Shown here: positions 38,263 to 47,147 of the stretch, piece by piece
Position numbering within the stretch: position 1 is the first letter of the stretch
Layout of the letters: the number at the start of each line of letters is the position of its first letter
Assembly (NCBI GenBank): GCA_002923315.1
Contig: BEHM01000016.1
Span: 1 to 64,000, forward strand
Direction: 5' to 3'
DNA from: a bacterium HR10
GTDB lineage: Bacteria > Acidobacteriota > Blastocatellia > HR10
Length of the DNA: 64,000 bases
Notes under the pieces: generated by a model
The model's input: the letters and a program-made list of their open reading frames with translations, nothing else
The model's database searches: none
What the model was told of the DNA's origin: nothing
Translations under genes and position numbers: made by a program

Positions 38263-39366
38263 TTATCTCCCTCCCCATTGGGCGAGGGCGGCGCCGGGGA
38301 AGGGCTCCATCTCGGTCATCCATTCGACCTCTTCCTCTTCAGAGCGGAAGTGCTCCAACCACAGGGGCTCTTCGAGCAGGGATCCGAGGCCGAGCGCGAC
38401 CGACTCCAGGGGATGCTCCGCCCGGAAGACGGGGATGCCGAACTCCTGCTGAAATCGCACATCCAGATCGGTGAGCAGCGATCCTCCGCCCGTCAGTGTG
38501 ATGCCCGTCGCGCAGAGATCGGCCGCCGTCTCCGGCGACATCCGTTCGAGCATGAAGCGCACGCCTTGAAGGATCGTCTCCACCAGGCCGTTCAGGATGG
38601 AGAAGACTTCATCGCTGGTCAGCGTGATCTCACACGGGGCACCCGTATGGGCGTTCTTCCCCGCGACCACCATGTGCCGAGCGGGCGTTCGGGGAAGTGC
38701 TGCACCAATCGTGATCTTGATCGCCTCGGCCATCTGCTCGCTCACCATCATCCCGTAGCGCTTCAGCACGTAGTCGCCGATGGCGCGATCCATCGCGATG
38801 CCCGCCACATTCAGGGAGTACGCCGCGATCAGGCCGGAGGCCGTGACGAGGCTGATGTCGGTCGTCCCGCCGCCGATGTCCACGATGAGACTCGCTTGAC
38901 CGTTGTGCGCCAGCGCCCCCGCGCCCAACGCCGCGGCGATCCCGTCCTCGATGAGGATCGTGTGAAACCCTCCAGCGCGACGGGCGGCCTCCAGAAGCGC
39001 GCGCCGCTCGATGGACGTGGAGACGCTCGGCGTGCCCATCACCAGGCGCGGGAAGACCCAAGGGCGCAATCGGTAGCCCAAGGCGCGTTCCAGCAAACAC
39101 CGCAGCAGCTTCTCCGTCAGCTCGTAATCGGCCACGACGCCCGATCGAACCGGACGATGCACGACGATCTCGCGCGGCTCGCGCCCGAGCATGCTCAGGG
39201 CGTCGCGCCCGACGGCCACAACACTTCCATCGGTGCGATCCACGGCGATGGCCGTCGGCTCGGCCAGTACGATCCCTTGATTCCGCACATAGATGAGCGT
39301 ATTCACTGTCCCCAAATCCACCGCCACATGCGGTGCCAGCACGTGAGCGACTCGTTCCCAGAGCAT
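38263..39366 (-). CDS. mreB: MreB/actin-like rod-shape protein (divergent)
   Basis: An actin-fold ATPase of 367 residues. DLGTVNTLIYVRNQGIVLAEP is the phosphate-1 loop, IVDIGGGTTDISLV is phosphate-2, and LTGGGSLLTDLDVRF marks the adenosine region. MreB filaments guide lateral wall synthesis in rod-shaped cells. It is divergent: the usual EEP preceding the AAAIGAG stretch is EDG here (LIEDGIAAALGAG). A C-terminal tail of about 30 residues rich in Glu, Trp and Met (FRSEEEEVEW) is extra. mreC and mreD are absent. ATG 39366 follows GAGGAGG. It may be a second MreB-type paralogue rather than the main one. Confidence 0.85.
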   Translation of the reverse strand: MLWERVAHVLAPHVAVDLGTVNTLIYVRNQGIVLAEPTAIAVDRTDGSVVAVGRDALSMLGREPREIVVHRPVRSGVVADYELTEKLLRCLLERALGYRLRPWVFPRLVMGTPSVSTSIERRALLEAARRAGGFHTILIEDGIAAALGAGALAHNGQASLIVDIGGGTTDISLVTASGLIAAYSLNVAGIAMDRAIGDYVLKRYGMMVSEQMAEAIKITIGAALPRTPARHMVVAGKNAHTGAPCEITLTSDEVFSILNGLVETILQGVRFMLERMSPETAADLCATGITLTGGGSLLTDLDVRFQQEFGIPVFRAEHPLESVALGLGSLLEEPLWLEHFRSEEEEVEWMTEMEPFPGAALAQWGGR

Positions 39367-39777
39367 CGTTCGCCTCCTCGTCGTATCGTCTCGCACCTCT
39401 TCATTGCCACCCGCTTAGATGCCCGCGCGACGCCTTCCGTTTCGGGAAATTTGTAAACCCGCTTTTTCTCCGCGCTCACCTCCAAAGGGCGCGGACGCGA
39501 GCGGCCCAGCTCGCCCGCGCGATCTGAAGGCCCGAAGGCGGACTCGCGCAGCGGGATGTCCTCTCCTTTCGCCGAATCATACGGGAGGGCGAGGTGCCTG
39601 GACTGCATGGGGGTGGAAATCTTACGCTGAGGCACGACCCCCTGTGCGGGAATTCGCCGACAGGCTCCTCTTCTCCAACACGAGGGTGCCCTCATCATTC
39701 TCTCGGCCGATCCTCTCCACCCCCCTTCCTCCGGCAATCCCAATCCGAAGGCTGGATGTGGGGAATTCATACGGGGC
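39367..39777. other. Divergent intergenic region, no supported gene
   Basis: Between the mreB start and the GACA-repeat promoter I find no open frame with a ribosome site or a recognisable protein. No tRNA fold or clear terminator is visible. An open frame at 39419-39781 has Pro/Arg/Ser-rich shadow composition. The mreB promoter should lie in the first 150 nt. Confidence 0.6.
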
Positions 39778-39798
39778 TTGACAGACAGACAGTATAAT
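39778..39798 (+). promoter_or_regulatory. Promoter-like element with (GACA)n spacer, 9-nt form
   Basis: A perfect TTGACA (39778-39783) and a perfect TATAAT (39793-39798) are separated by only 9 nt, again made of GACA repeats ending in G. The flank GGGCTTG is shared with the element at 8137-8161, whose spacer is exactly one tetranucleotide longer. The downstream ATG (39836) lies 37 nt beyond TATAAT. No alternative -35 exists at 16-18 nt. Promoter identity is inferred from the consensus hexamers; the short spacing is directly visible. Confidence 0.55.
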
Positions 39799-39835
39799 AG
39801 TGCTTGCAAGGGGAAGCTCGATGAGGAGGGCAGAG

Positions 39836-40234
39836 ATGATGAGCCTTCGGCCTCGGCATTCGACCCCCGGCGGAGGGAAGTGGCTTCTGGTCTTCACCTT
39901 TCTGGCCCTCGCGGTTCCGATCCCACTCTCTTCAAAGGCCCAATGGTACGGAGAAGGGGGATGCGGGTATCAGTGCAAAGGGGCGTGGGCCTGTGATCCT
40001 GAGAACTGTTGGGATCAGTGGTGCGCAAGGGCGCCTTATCCCGAAATGAATTGCAAACCAACTGGTGGTCCTTTCGAGTGTTATTGCTGCGATAATGACG
40101 GTAACTGTGATCAACTGGTCTACATCAACACCTGTGTCGCTATGCCGAGCTGTCGGCCGCCTTCAGAAGAATGGGGTGATGGGGGGCTTCTGAGCAGATC
40201 CCGTGTATCCCTGTGTGAAGGAGGACGATTATGA
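39836..40234 (+). CDS. Small secreted cysteine-rich protein of unknown function
   Basis: I do not recognise this family. The product has 132 residues with a signal peptide (hydrophobic core WLLVFTFLALAVPIPL, likely cleavage near SSKA-QWY). The mature part of about 95 residues has 13 cysteines, including WACDPENCWDQWC and FECYCCDNDGNC, so a disulfide-knotted extracellular or periplasmic protein is likely. No metal or enzyme motif is evident. GAGGAGGG lies 5 nt before ATG 39836; ATG 39839 and an upstream GTG at 39800 are alternatives. The stop overlaps the next gene's ATG by 4 nt. Codon use is less GC-biased than in flanking genes. Confidence 0.72.
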   Translation: MMSLRPRHSTPGGGKWLLVFTFLALAVPIPLSSKAQWYGEGGCGYQCKGAWACDPENCWDQWCARAPYPEMNCKPTGGPFECYCCDNDGNCDQLVYINTCVAMPSCRPPSEEWGDGGLLSRSRVSLCEGGRL

Positions 40235-41361
40235 GCACGTTCGTGGCTCTGGCGCTCTTGTTGTCTCTTCACGCATCGGCTAAGGACCTCGCATTCGTCG
40301 AGGAATGGAGCCTGGCCGGGCCTCGCTTCAGCGAGCACTCTGTTTTTCGATATTTCCTGGGCGGGGACGGTAACCTTTATCTCTACGAGGTTCAACGCGC
40401 GCATGGCCTTTTGACTGGTCCGGGCCGACTTACAGCGATCAGCCCGCAAGGGCGCATTCTGCGAACTGTGGAGAGCCCGTTTTTCTCCTCTCTGGCCATC
40501 GCTGTGGACCGGCAGAGCCGCATTTACCTTTGGGGCATGGAGGACGCTCGAAGCCTCATCCGGATCTTTTCACCTGAGGGGGAACAGATCCGCACTCTTG
40601 AGACCCCGACGCTCCAGGCCGATCTTCTCCTCGTGGATGCGGCCGGCTTCATTTATGCCGTTGGCCTTCACGTTCACAATGGGCGAGAGGCCCGCTTCGA
40701 GCACTTGGATGGCACGATCGTTCATGTCTTCGCTCCGGATGGGCGCGAGGTAGCCGCTTTCGGATCATGGGAGGACTCTCTCCCTCTGAATCGGAGGGTT
40801 CAAGCGGCATCTCGCTCTCTTCTGGCCTTTGACCGGGATCGCCTTCTTCTCTATCCCAATCGTCCCATGCCTCCGGACCGTTTCCTCTCCCCGCTTCAGG
40901 TCTTCGCCGTTGATCGAGGTGTGCCTCGTCTGCACGCGACCTTTGATCTTGGAAGGCTCTCCAGCGCGATGATCGGCAGTCGTGTGGAAGCTCAACGCCC
41001 GTTCCTCTCTGAGGATGACGTTGTGGAAGGTGTGGCGGCTTTCAACGACCGTGTTGTCCTGAACGTCATGCGAAAGGCTCCGACCGGGAGATTTCAAAGC
41101 GTCATCCTCTTGATCTCACCTGAGGGTCGCGTTCTTGAGGTTCCCGTGCCTGCTCCTGGACTGGGCCGCCTCATTGGTGTGGATTCCCATGGCCACTTCT
41201 ACTTCGAGTATCGCCACCCTTCATGGAGCGTGGTTAAGGCTCGTCTGATTGAGCGCCAAGGCGGGGTTGAGCATCGGATCGAAGGGCAGATCGTCGGACC
41301 GCGACCGCAGCGGGCCACTCAGTCTGGAAGTCCAGGGGCCAGAGCGAGGCCCAAGGTGTGA
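40231..41361 (+). CDS. Exported beta-propeller (NHL/6-bladed-like) protein
   Basis: A 376-residue protein with a short signal peptide (FVALALLLSLHASA). Several blade-like repeats of the form V-D-x3-R/G-F-I/H-Y follow, for example AIAVDRQSRIYLWGMEDAR, LLVDAAGFIYAVGLHVHN and IGVDSHGHFYFEYRHP. Between the blades are phrases such as RIFSPEGEQIRTLETP and HVFAPDGREVAAFG. This is the pattern of NHL or 6-bladed propellers that bind peptides or sugars. The last 25 residues are Arg/Gln/Pro-rich. It is translationally coupled to the Cys-rich gene (ATGA), so the two probably act together, perhaps as a ligand and its binder. No catalytic residue is recognisable. Confidence 0.75.
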   Translation: MSTFVALALLLSLHASAKDLAFVEEWSLAGPRFSEHSVFRYFLGGDGNLYLYEVQRAHGLLTGPGRLTAISPQGRILRTVESPFFSSLAIAVDRQSRIYLWGMEDARSLIRIFSPEGEQIRTLETPTLQADLLLVDAAGFIYAVGLHVHNGREARFEHLDGTIVHVFAPDGREVAAFGSWEDSLPLNRRVQAASRSLLAFDRDRLLLYPNRPMPPDRFLSPLQVFAVDRGVPRLHATFDLGRLSSAMIGSRVEAQRPFLSEDDVVEGVAAFNDRVVLNVMRKAPTGRFQSVILLISPEGRVLEVPVPAPGLGRLIGVDSHGHFYFEYRHPSWSVVKARLIERQGGVEHRIEGQIVGPRPQRATQSGSPGARARPKV

Positions 41362-41426
41362 TCCGAATCTGGCTTCGTCCTGTTGTGTTCCCAGTGACTC
41401 TTCCCCCATTTGCGCGAGAGGCGGCT

Positions 41427-41456
41427 TGACGCCTGCGCTCGTGGGGTGCTATTCTC
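41427..41456 (+). promoter_or_regulatory. Sigma-70-type promoter of the B12 uptake operon
   Basis: TTGACG (41427-41432), an 18-nt spacer and TATTCT (41451-41456) lie just before the cobalamin riboswitch. The transcript would start near 41463, giving a leader that contains the whole switch. Confidence 0.55.
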
Positions 41457-41487
41457 TCCCCCTGATCGAGAGGTTCTTTCACAGCGC

Positions 41488-41700
41488 GGCGGGTGCCCGA
41501 AGGGCCTGCAGGCATGAGGGCGCTTCGGGAGAATAGGGAAGTCCGGTGAAAGTCCGGCACGGCCCTCGCCACTGTGATGTCCCGCATGGTCGGCACTCAG
41601 GCCACTGGCCGGCGACGGCTGGGAAGGCGCTCGACCTGCTCATCGCGTGGATGAGCCAGGGACTCAGTCAGGAGACCTGCCCGCTCGCGTGTGGCAGAAA
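41488..41700 (+). promoter_or_regulatory. Cobalamin (adenosylcobalamin-type) riboswitch
   Basis: The leader holds the hallmarks of a B12 riboswitch. The early block is AAGTCCGGTGAAAGTCCGG (41539-41557). The B12-box region GCCACTGTGATG follows at about 41568-41579. GAGCCAGG at 41653-41660 and AGGAGACCTGCC at 41670-41681 complete the core. It ends about 20 nt before the btuF start. By family knowledge, ligand binding lowers expression of the downstream uptake genes, probably by hiding the ribosome site, since I see no clear terminator hairpin. The exact ends are approximate. Confidence 0.93.
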
Positions 41701-41721
41701 CTGGCGCGAGGTGACGCTGGG

Positions 41722-42651
41722 ATGCCAAGGACAACGCGAGTTCTTCTGCTCTTTCTCCTCTCCCTTTTGAGTCTCTCCTCATGGGCCTGCCGGTCTTCGT
41801 CCTCACCCTCGTCTGCTCCTCGCTCGACGGGTCTTCAGCTCGTCACCGATGAGATCGGTCGGCGGGTGGCCATCCCGCGACATCCGCGGCGCGTGATCTC
41901 GCTGGCCCCGAGCGTCACCGAGATGCTCTTCGCGCTCGGCGTGGAAGAGCGCATCGTGGGCGTGACCAGCTACTGCGATTACCCGCCAGCGGCGCGCGAG
42001 AAGGAACGCGTGGGCGATGTGCTCAATCCCAGTTTGGAGCGCATCCTCGCCTTGCAGCCGGATCTGGTGATTCTCTCGACCGCGACGCAACTGGAGCGCT
42101 TCGCGCGGCGACTGGAGGCCGTGGGCATCCCGCTGTATGTCGTGGATGTCGAGCGCGTCGAGGACGTCTTCCGCTCGCTGGAACATTTGGGGGCGATCAT
42201 GGACTGTCGCGCGGAGGCGGAACGCGTGGTGCGCGCACTGCGGGCGCGTCTGGAGCGCGTGCGCGCGCGCGTGCGGGGACGACCGCGTCCCCGCGTTCTC
42301 ATGGTCGTTCAGCGCGATCCCCTTATTGTCCCCGGGCGCGGCGCCTTCATGACCGATCTCATCCAGGAAGCTGGCGGGCAGTCCATCACGGCGGATGCCG
42401 AGCGGGAATGGACGCCGTACAGCCTGGAGACCGTGGTCGCTCGCGCCCCGGAGGTGATCATTCTTCCCTCGCGTGAGCCGATCACGCGTCGGCTCGCGAA
42501 CGTGCGCTGGCCGGAGCTGGAGACAACGCCCGCGTTCCGGCAGGGGCGCGTGTATGTGATCCACAATGACCTGCTCATGCGTCCCGGCCCGCGTCTCATT
42601 GAGGGGGTAGAGGCGCTGGCGCGCGTGCTTCATCCGGAGGCATTCCGATGA
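41722..42651 (+). CDS. btuF: Vitamin B12 ABC transporter substrate-binding protein
   Basis: BtuF captures cobalamin in the periplasm and delivers it to BtuCD. The 309-residue protein has a signal segment (VLLLFLLSLLSLSSWAC). The Cys there may be lipidated, although the lipobox is imperfect. The class III binding-protein fold follows: PRRVISLAPSVTEMLFALG, then VGDVLNPSLERILALQPDLV, and near the end NDLLMRPGPRLIEGVEALA, which is common in BtuF. I chose ATG 41722, 7 nt after GAGGTGA. A longer frame from 41647 would start inside the riboswitch. The stop overlaps btuC by 4 nt. Confidence 0.92.
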   Translation: MPRTTRVLLLFLLSLLSLSSWACRSSSSPSSAPRSTGLQLVTDEIGRRVAIPRHPRRVISLAPSVTEMLFALGVEERIVGVTSYCDYPPAAREKERVGDVLNPSLERILALQPDLVILSTATQLERFARRLEAVGIPLYVVDVERVEDVFRSLEHLGAIMDCRAEAERVVRALRARLERVRARVRGRPRPRVLMVVQRDPLIVPGRGAFMTDLIQEAGGQSITADAEREWTPYSLETVVARAPEVIILPSREPITRRLANVRWPELETTPAFRQGRVYVIHNDLLMRPGPRLIEGVEALARVLHPEAFR

Positions 42652-43769
42652 TTCGCCGACACCCGGCGCCTTCGCTTGAGCGTCCGCAGACCCTCGTGAT
42701 AGATCCTCCCACGCGCCTGGAGGGGGGATCGCCTCGTCCCCGCCTTCGCGTTCTCTTCGAGCGCGGCCCGGCCACGCCGCGCAAGGTCGCTCTGGTGTGC
42801 GCCGTCCTCGGTGCGCTCGCGCTCGGCGTGGCCTTCTTGGCCCTGCATCTCGGGAGCGAGCCGGTTCCGCGAGCGATCGTCGGTCGCGTCCTATGGGCGC
42901 ATCTGTTCGGCCGCGTTGAGGAGTTGACCGCCGCGGATGTCATCATCTGGAGGATCCGCGCGCCTCGCGTCGTGCTCGGGCTCACCGCGGGAGCGGCGCT
43001 GGCCATCGCCGGAGCATTGCTGCAAGCGCTCCTTCGAAATCCTCTGGCGGAGCCGTATGTGCTCGGCATCTCCGGCGGGGCTGCCTTGGGCGCGATCGTC
43101 GCGATCGTGGGATGGGGGGATGTCCTGTGGGCGCGTCCGCTACTGGCTTTCGTGGGAGCAGCGCTCACGACGGCGCTCGTCTACGCGATGAGTCGCGGTC
43201 GGACGGGGATGGCCACCGAGCGCCTGGTACTGGCCGGCGTGATCATCGCCACGCTCCTGTGGTCGGGGATCGCGCTGGTGCTCGCTCTGGTGCCGAGTCC
43301 GCATCTGCGCGGCCTCGTCTTCTGGATGATGGGCGATTTGAGCGGGGTCGGGGATGGAGTGCTCCCGCTCGTGATCGGGATCGTCGTCGCTGCATCCGCT
43401 GTGGCCTACATGCAGGCGCGCCCGCTGAATCTCCTCATGGTGGGGGAGGAGGAAGCGCGCGTGCTCGGCGTGGAGGTGGAGCGGGTGAAGACGCTCGCTT
43501 ATTTCGTGGCCTCGCTGCTGGCGGGTGCGATCGTCTCGGTCGCTGGAGCCATCGGCTTCGTCGGACTCGTGGTGCCGCATCTGGTGCGTCTGCTCTGGGG
43601 GGCCGATAATCGCCTGGTCATCCCGGCCGCCGCGCTCTCGGGAGCGATCCTGGTGACGCTCGCCGATACGCTGGCGCGAACGGCGCTGGCGCCGCGCGAG
43701 CTGCCGGTCGGGGCGGTGACGGCGATGCTCGGTGTGCCGATCTTCATCGCGCTGTTGCGGAGGGTGTGA
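42648..43769 (+). CDS. btuC: Vitamin B12 ABC transporter permease
   Basis: A FecCD-family permease of 373 residues with about ten membrane helices. Signature stretches are WRIRAPRVVLGLTAGAALA, LRNPLAEPYVLGISGGAAL and GAIGFVGLVVPHLVRLLWG, the last being close to the ATPase contact loop. The first 45 residues form an unusual Pro/Arg-rich cytoplasmic extension (for example RLEGGSPRPRLRVLF). ATG 42648 overlaps the btuF stop. With btuF, btuD and the TonB-dependent receptor under one riboswitch, cobalamin or a related corrinoid is the likely cargo. Confidence 0.92.
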   Translation: MIRRHPAPSLERPQTLVIDPPTRLEGGSPRPRLRVLFERGPATPRKVALVCAVLGALALGVAFLALHLGSEPVPRAIVGRVLWAHLFGRVEELTAADVIIWRIRAPRVVLGLTAGAALAIAGALLQALLRNPLAEPYVLGISGGAALGAIVAIVGWGDVLWARPLLAFVGAALTTALVYAMSRGRTGMATERLVLAGVIIATLLWSGIALVLALVPSPHLRGLVFWMMGDLSGVGDGVLPLVIGIVVAASAVAYMQARPLNLLMVGEEEARVLGVEVERVKTLAYFVASLLAGAIVSVAGAIGFVGLVVPHLVRLLWGADNRLVIPAAALSGAILVTLADTLARTALAPRELPVGAVTAMLGVPIFIALLRRV

Positions 43770-43773
43770 GGCC

Positions 43774-44637
43774 GTGCTCGAGGCTCGCGACGTCACGGTC
43801 GTCTGTGGGGCTCGGCCCGTGTTGTCTGAGGTCTCGCTCGCGGTCGCCCCGGGAGAGCTGGTCGCTGTGATCGGCCCCAACGGCTCGGGGAAGACGACGC
43901 TCTTGCGCGTGTTGCGCGGTCTCGTCCTTCCGCAGCGCGGTGAGGTTCGATGGCAGGGGAAGCCGCTCGCCCACTTCTCTCCCCGCGAGCTGGCCCGGAT
44001 CTTCGGTGTCGTCCCGCAGGATCCGAAGATCGGCTTTCGGATGACCGTGCTCGAATATGTCCTGCAGGCGCGGTTCCCATATTCGAACGGATTCGGCTTC
44101 GAGAGCGAGGCGGATATTCGCTGTGCGCTCTCGGCCCTTCGCCTGACGCGCGCGGTGGAATTCCGGGATCGCTGGATCACCGAACTCTCCGGGGGCGAGC
44201 GGCAGCGCGTCATCCTGGCGCGCGCGCTCGCCGTGGAGCCGCGCGTGCTCCTGCTGGACGAGCCGACGTCGAACCTCGATCTCCGATTTCAAGTCGAGAT
44301 GCTCACCCTCATTCGGGAGCTCACCCGATGTCGCGCCCTCAGCTCGATCTTCGTCGCGCATGATCTGAATCTGGTCGCCGAATTCGCCGACCGCGTCCTC
44401 ATGCTGCGGGATGGGCGTTCGCTCGCTTTCGGTTCGCCCGAAGAGGTGCTGACCGAAGAGCGGCTCTGGCACGCCTTCGGGACGCGATCTCTTGTGGATC
44501 GCCACCCCGTGAGCGGATCGCCGCGCATCACGATTTCGAGGGGGGACGTGCGGCCGCCGTGGCAGGGGCCAGCCTCATTCCATCCTGGAGGAGCAGACGA
44601 TGCAGAGAGGGGGTCTGTTGAAATCGCGCCGTCTTGA
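43774..44637 (+). CDS. btuD: Vitamin B12 ABC transporter ATP-binding protein
   Basis: An ABC ATPase of 287 residues. Walker A is GPNGSGKTT at 34-42, the signature is LSGGERQRVILARALA, and Walker B is VLLLDEPTSNLD, followed by the switch His in FVAHDLNLV. The protein is of the FepC/BtuD type, with a C-terminal extension of about 30 residues that overlaps the receptor gene. The likely start is GTG 43774, 9 nt after GGAGGG and 4 nt past the btuC stop. The open frame from 43732 lies inside btuC. Confidence 0.9.
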   Translation: MLEARDVTVVCGARPVLSEVSLAVAPGELVAVIGPNGSGKTTLLRVLRGLVLPQRGEVRWQGKPLAHFSPRELARIFGVVPQDPKIGFRMTVLEYVLQARFPYSNGFGFESEADIRCALSALRLTRAVEFRDRWITELSGGERQRVILARALAVEPRVLLLDEPTSNLDLRFQVEMLTLIRELTRCRALSSIFVAHDLNLVAEFADRVLMLRDGRSLAFGSPEEVLTEERLWHAFGTRSLVDRHPVSGSPRITISRGDVRPPWQGPASFHPGGADDAERGSVEIAPS

Positions 44638-47125
44638 GATCGTCGCACTGGGCATCTTCATCGGGAGCATCCTCCCGCTCTTTGAGGCGCTCCCGCGATG
44701 GCCGCTCTCGGGGGATCGTCTGGCGTTCGCCGCTTCCTCGCGCGGCGTCCTCGAAGGTCGGATCACCGATCCGCTCGGCGCCGTCATTCCGGACGCGTCC
44801 GTCACGCTCTTGCGCGACGGACGGATCCTCGCGCAGGTGCGTTCGGACGAGAATGGGCGGTACCGATTCGCGGACTTGGCGAGCGGCCTCTATCAGCTTC
44901 GCGTGGAGCGCCAGGGGTTCGCCCCACGCGAGATTCGGGACATCTTCCTGCCGGCGGGCGCCGTGCGCGTCCTGGACGTCATGCTCTCGGTCGGCCCGCT
45001 TCGAGAGGAGATCGTCGTGACGGCGACGGCGACCGAGGTCCCTCGGGCGCAACTGGGCGCGGCCCTCGCTGTGCTCGACGAGAGCGATTTTCGCGCGCAG
45101 GCGAAGGTGCATCTGCTCGAGCTGCTGCGGACCCTTCCTGGTCTCCAGATCACGCAGACGGGAGGACGTGGGGGATTGACCAGTCTCTTCCTACGGGGGG
45201 GGAACAGCAGCTTCACCAAGGTGCTCCTCGATGGAGCGCCCATCAATCAGATCGGCGGCTTCTTCGATTTCTCCACGCTGCTGGGGACGCACATTGAGCG
45301 CGTCGAGGTCATGCGCAATCCCAACAGCGTCCTCTACGGCTCGGATGCCGTCAGCGGCGTCATCCAGATCTTCACCCGCCGCGGGCGAGAATACGCGCGA
45401 ATCCCGACCGTTCGATATGCGGTCGAGGGGGGGAGCTATCACAGTGTGCGCCAAGAGGCGTCGCTGCTGGGCGCCGTGCGCGCGTTCGATTATTCCTCGA
45501 GCTTCAGCCGGTATGACACGGACAATCACCTGCCCAACCACGCGTACCACAACGGCACCTACGTGGGGAATTTCGGGTGGCAACCGAGCGCGTCGTCGGA
45601 GGTCCGCCTCGTGCTCCGGCATACGGTGATGGCGCTCGGCACGCCGAACGCGCTCGATTTCTATGGCATCCCCGATGATTCGGCCACACGCGGGCGCGAG
45701 ACCTATGTGATCCTCAGCGGACGGCATCACACGACGCGTCGGTGGCAGAATCAGATCCGTTTCTCCTCGGTCCACTCGATGAGCCGCTCGACGAATCCCG
45801 CGCCGACGGGCGAACCCTTCGATCCCTTCGGCTTCGGTCCCGTCTATCTCGGTGCTCCGATCACCATCGTGGGCGGGAACGGCTTCCGCGTGAGCGGGCG
45901 TGCCATTTTGGACTTCGGCGGCTCATACCCGCAGACGTTTGTGACCGACACGGTGCGACAAGCGCTCTCGACGCAATCGGAGGTCCGCGTGGGGGAATCG
46001 CTCCTGGGTGTGTTCGGATTTCGATATGAGAACGAGCGCGGCCGATCCGGCGCGCGGCGCGTCTCCCGCGACAATTTCAGCTACTTCCTGCAGGGGCAGT
46101 ATAATCTGGCTGCCCGCCTGTTCGTGGCGGCGGGCATAGGATTTGAGGACAACGCCGTGTTTGGATTCGAGGCGAACCCGCGCGTTTCGCTCGCGTACGT
46201 GCTCCGGCGCGGGGAGCCCTCGCGATGGTGGAACGAGACGAAAGTGCGGTTCTATTTCGGCACCGGCATCAAGGAGCCGAACATCTTCCAGGAGGGATCG
46301 TCGCTCTTCGCCATGTTGCGCGATCTGGGGCCGTCCGGTCAGGCGTTGATCGCGCGCTTTCGGATCGCGCCCATCGGGCCGGAGCGCAATCGCGCGTTCG
46401 ACCTCGGGGTGGATCAAAATTTCGCCTGGAATCGCGCGCGTCTGTCGCTCACCCTTTTCCACAACCGATTCGAGGACGTGATCGAGTTCCTCTCACGGTC
46501 GGCTCTGGTGCAACTGGGCATTCCGATGGAGGTGGCGCAGGCGACGCCCTTTGGGGCGAACGTGAACGCGCAGACGTTTCGCGCGCGTGGCGCCGAGATC
46601 GAGCTCACGGCCGATTTCGGTCGTGGTCTGATGGCGCGGGGGACGTACACCTATCTGGATGCGCGCGTCCTGCGCTCCTTCTCCAGCGACGCGCTGCGCC
46701 CGACGCTCAATCCCGCCTTCCCCGGAATCCCGATCGGAGCGTTCGCTCCGCTGGTGGGCGCGCGCCCGTTTCAGCGCGCCCCACATACGGGGAGCTTGCT
46801 GCTGGCCTGGTCGCGCTCGCGCTGGAGCCTGGTGCTCACCGGGTCTTTCGTCGGTCGCCGCGACACGAGCACCTTCCTGTCGGACCCCTTTTTCGGTCCC
46901 TCGATGCTCTTGCCGAATCGGAATCTGAATCCGGGCTATCAGAAGCTGGACCTGAGCGCGCACTATCGGGTCCATGCTCGGGTGACGCTCGTGACCGTGG
47001 TCGAGAACGTGTTGAATCGGCGGTACACCGAGGTCTTCGGCTATCCCGCCCCCAAGCTCAATTTCCGCGCGGGTGCGCGGGTGACCTGGGGGGGCGTCGC
47101 GGCGTGGCGCGACATCTTCCGATAG
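44600..47125 (+). CDS. TonB-dependent outer-membrane receptor, BtuB-like
   Basis: An 841-residue receptor. A signal region (about 10-45) is followed by a carboxypeptidase-regulatory-like domain (about 48-120, [19 protein letters not shown]), then the plug. The plug has [44 protein letters not shown] and [19 protein letters not shown]. The 22-strand barrel runs to the C-terminus. Position in the riboswitch-controlled btu operon points to corrinoid import across the outer membrane. The extra N-terminal domain is not found in E. coli BtuB. ATG 44600, preceded by GGAGGA, overlaps btuD by 38 nt. Confidence 0.92.
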   Translation: MQRGGLLKSRRLEIVALGIFIGSILPLFEALPRWPLSGDRLAFAASSRGVLEGRITDPLGAVIPDASVTLLRDGRILAQVRSDENGRYRFADLASGLYQLRVERQGFAPREIRDIFLPAGAVRVLDVMLSVGPLREEIVVTATATEVPRAQLGAALAVLDESDFRAQAKVHLLELLRTLPGLQITQTGGRGGLTSLFLRGGNSSFTKVLLDGAPINQIGGFFDFSTLLGTHIERVEVMRNPNSVLYGSDAVSGVIQIFTRRGREYARIPTVRYAVEGGSYHSVRQEASLLGAVRAFDYSSSFSRYDTDNHLPNHAYHNGTYVGNFGWQPSASSEVRLVLRHTVMALGTPNALDFYGIPDDSATRGRETYVILSGRHHTTRRWQNQIRFSSVHSMSRSTNPAPTGEPFDPFGFGPVYLGAPITIVGGNGFRVSGRAILDFGGSYPQTFVTDTVRQALSTQSEVRVGESLLGVFGFRYENERGRSGARRVSRDNFSYFLQGQYNLAARLFVAAGIGFEDNAVFGFEANPRVSLAYVLRRGEPSRWWNETKVRFYFGTGIKEPNIFQEGSSLFAMLRDLGPSGQALIARFRIAPIGPERNRAFDLGVDQNFAWNRARLSLTLFHNRFEDVIEFLSRSALVQLGIPMEVAQATPFGANVNAQTFRARGAEIELTADFGRGLMARGTYTYLDARVLRSFSSDALRPTLNPAFPGIPIGAFAPLVGARPFQRAPHTGSLLLAWSRSRWSLVLTGSFVGRRDTSTFLSDPFFGPSMLLPNRNLNPGYQKLDLSAHYRVHARVTLVTVVENVLNRRYTEVFGYPAPKLNFRAGARVTWGGVAAWRDIFR

Positions 47126-47147
47126 CTGCGCCGGGTGGGGGGATGGC

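Noticed and set aside
39419-39781. A 120-codon open frame between mreB and the Cys-rich gene
   Set aside because: It has no ribosome site, Pro/Arg/Ser-rich composition and no hydrophobic or conserved segment.
40231-41361. Possible PQQ-type or YVTN enzyme for the propeller protein
   Set aside because: The blade pattern lacks PQQ-binding Trp docking motifs and any catalytic residue set, so only a generic propeller call is justified.
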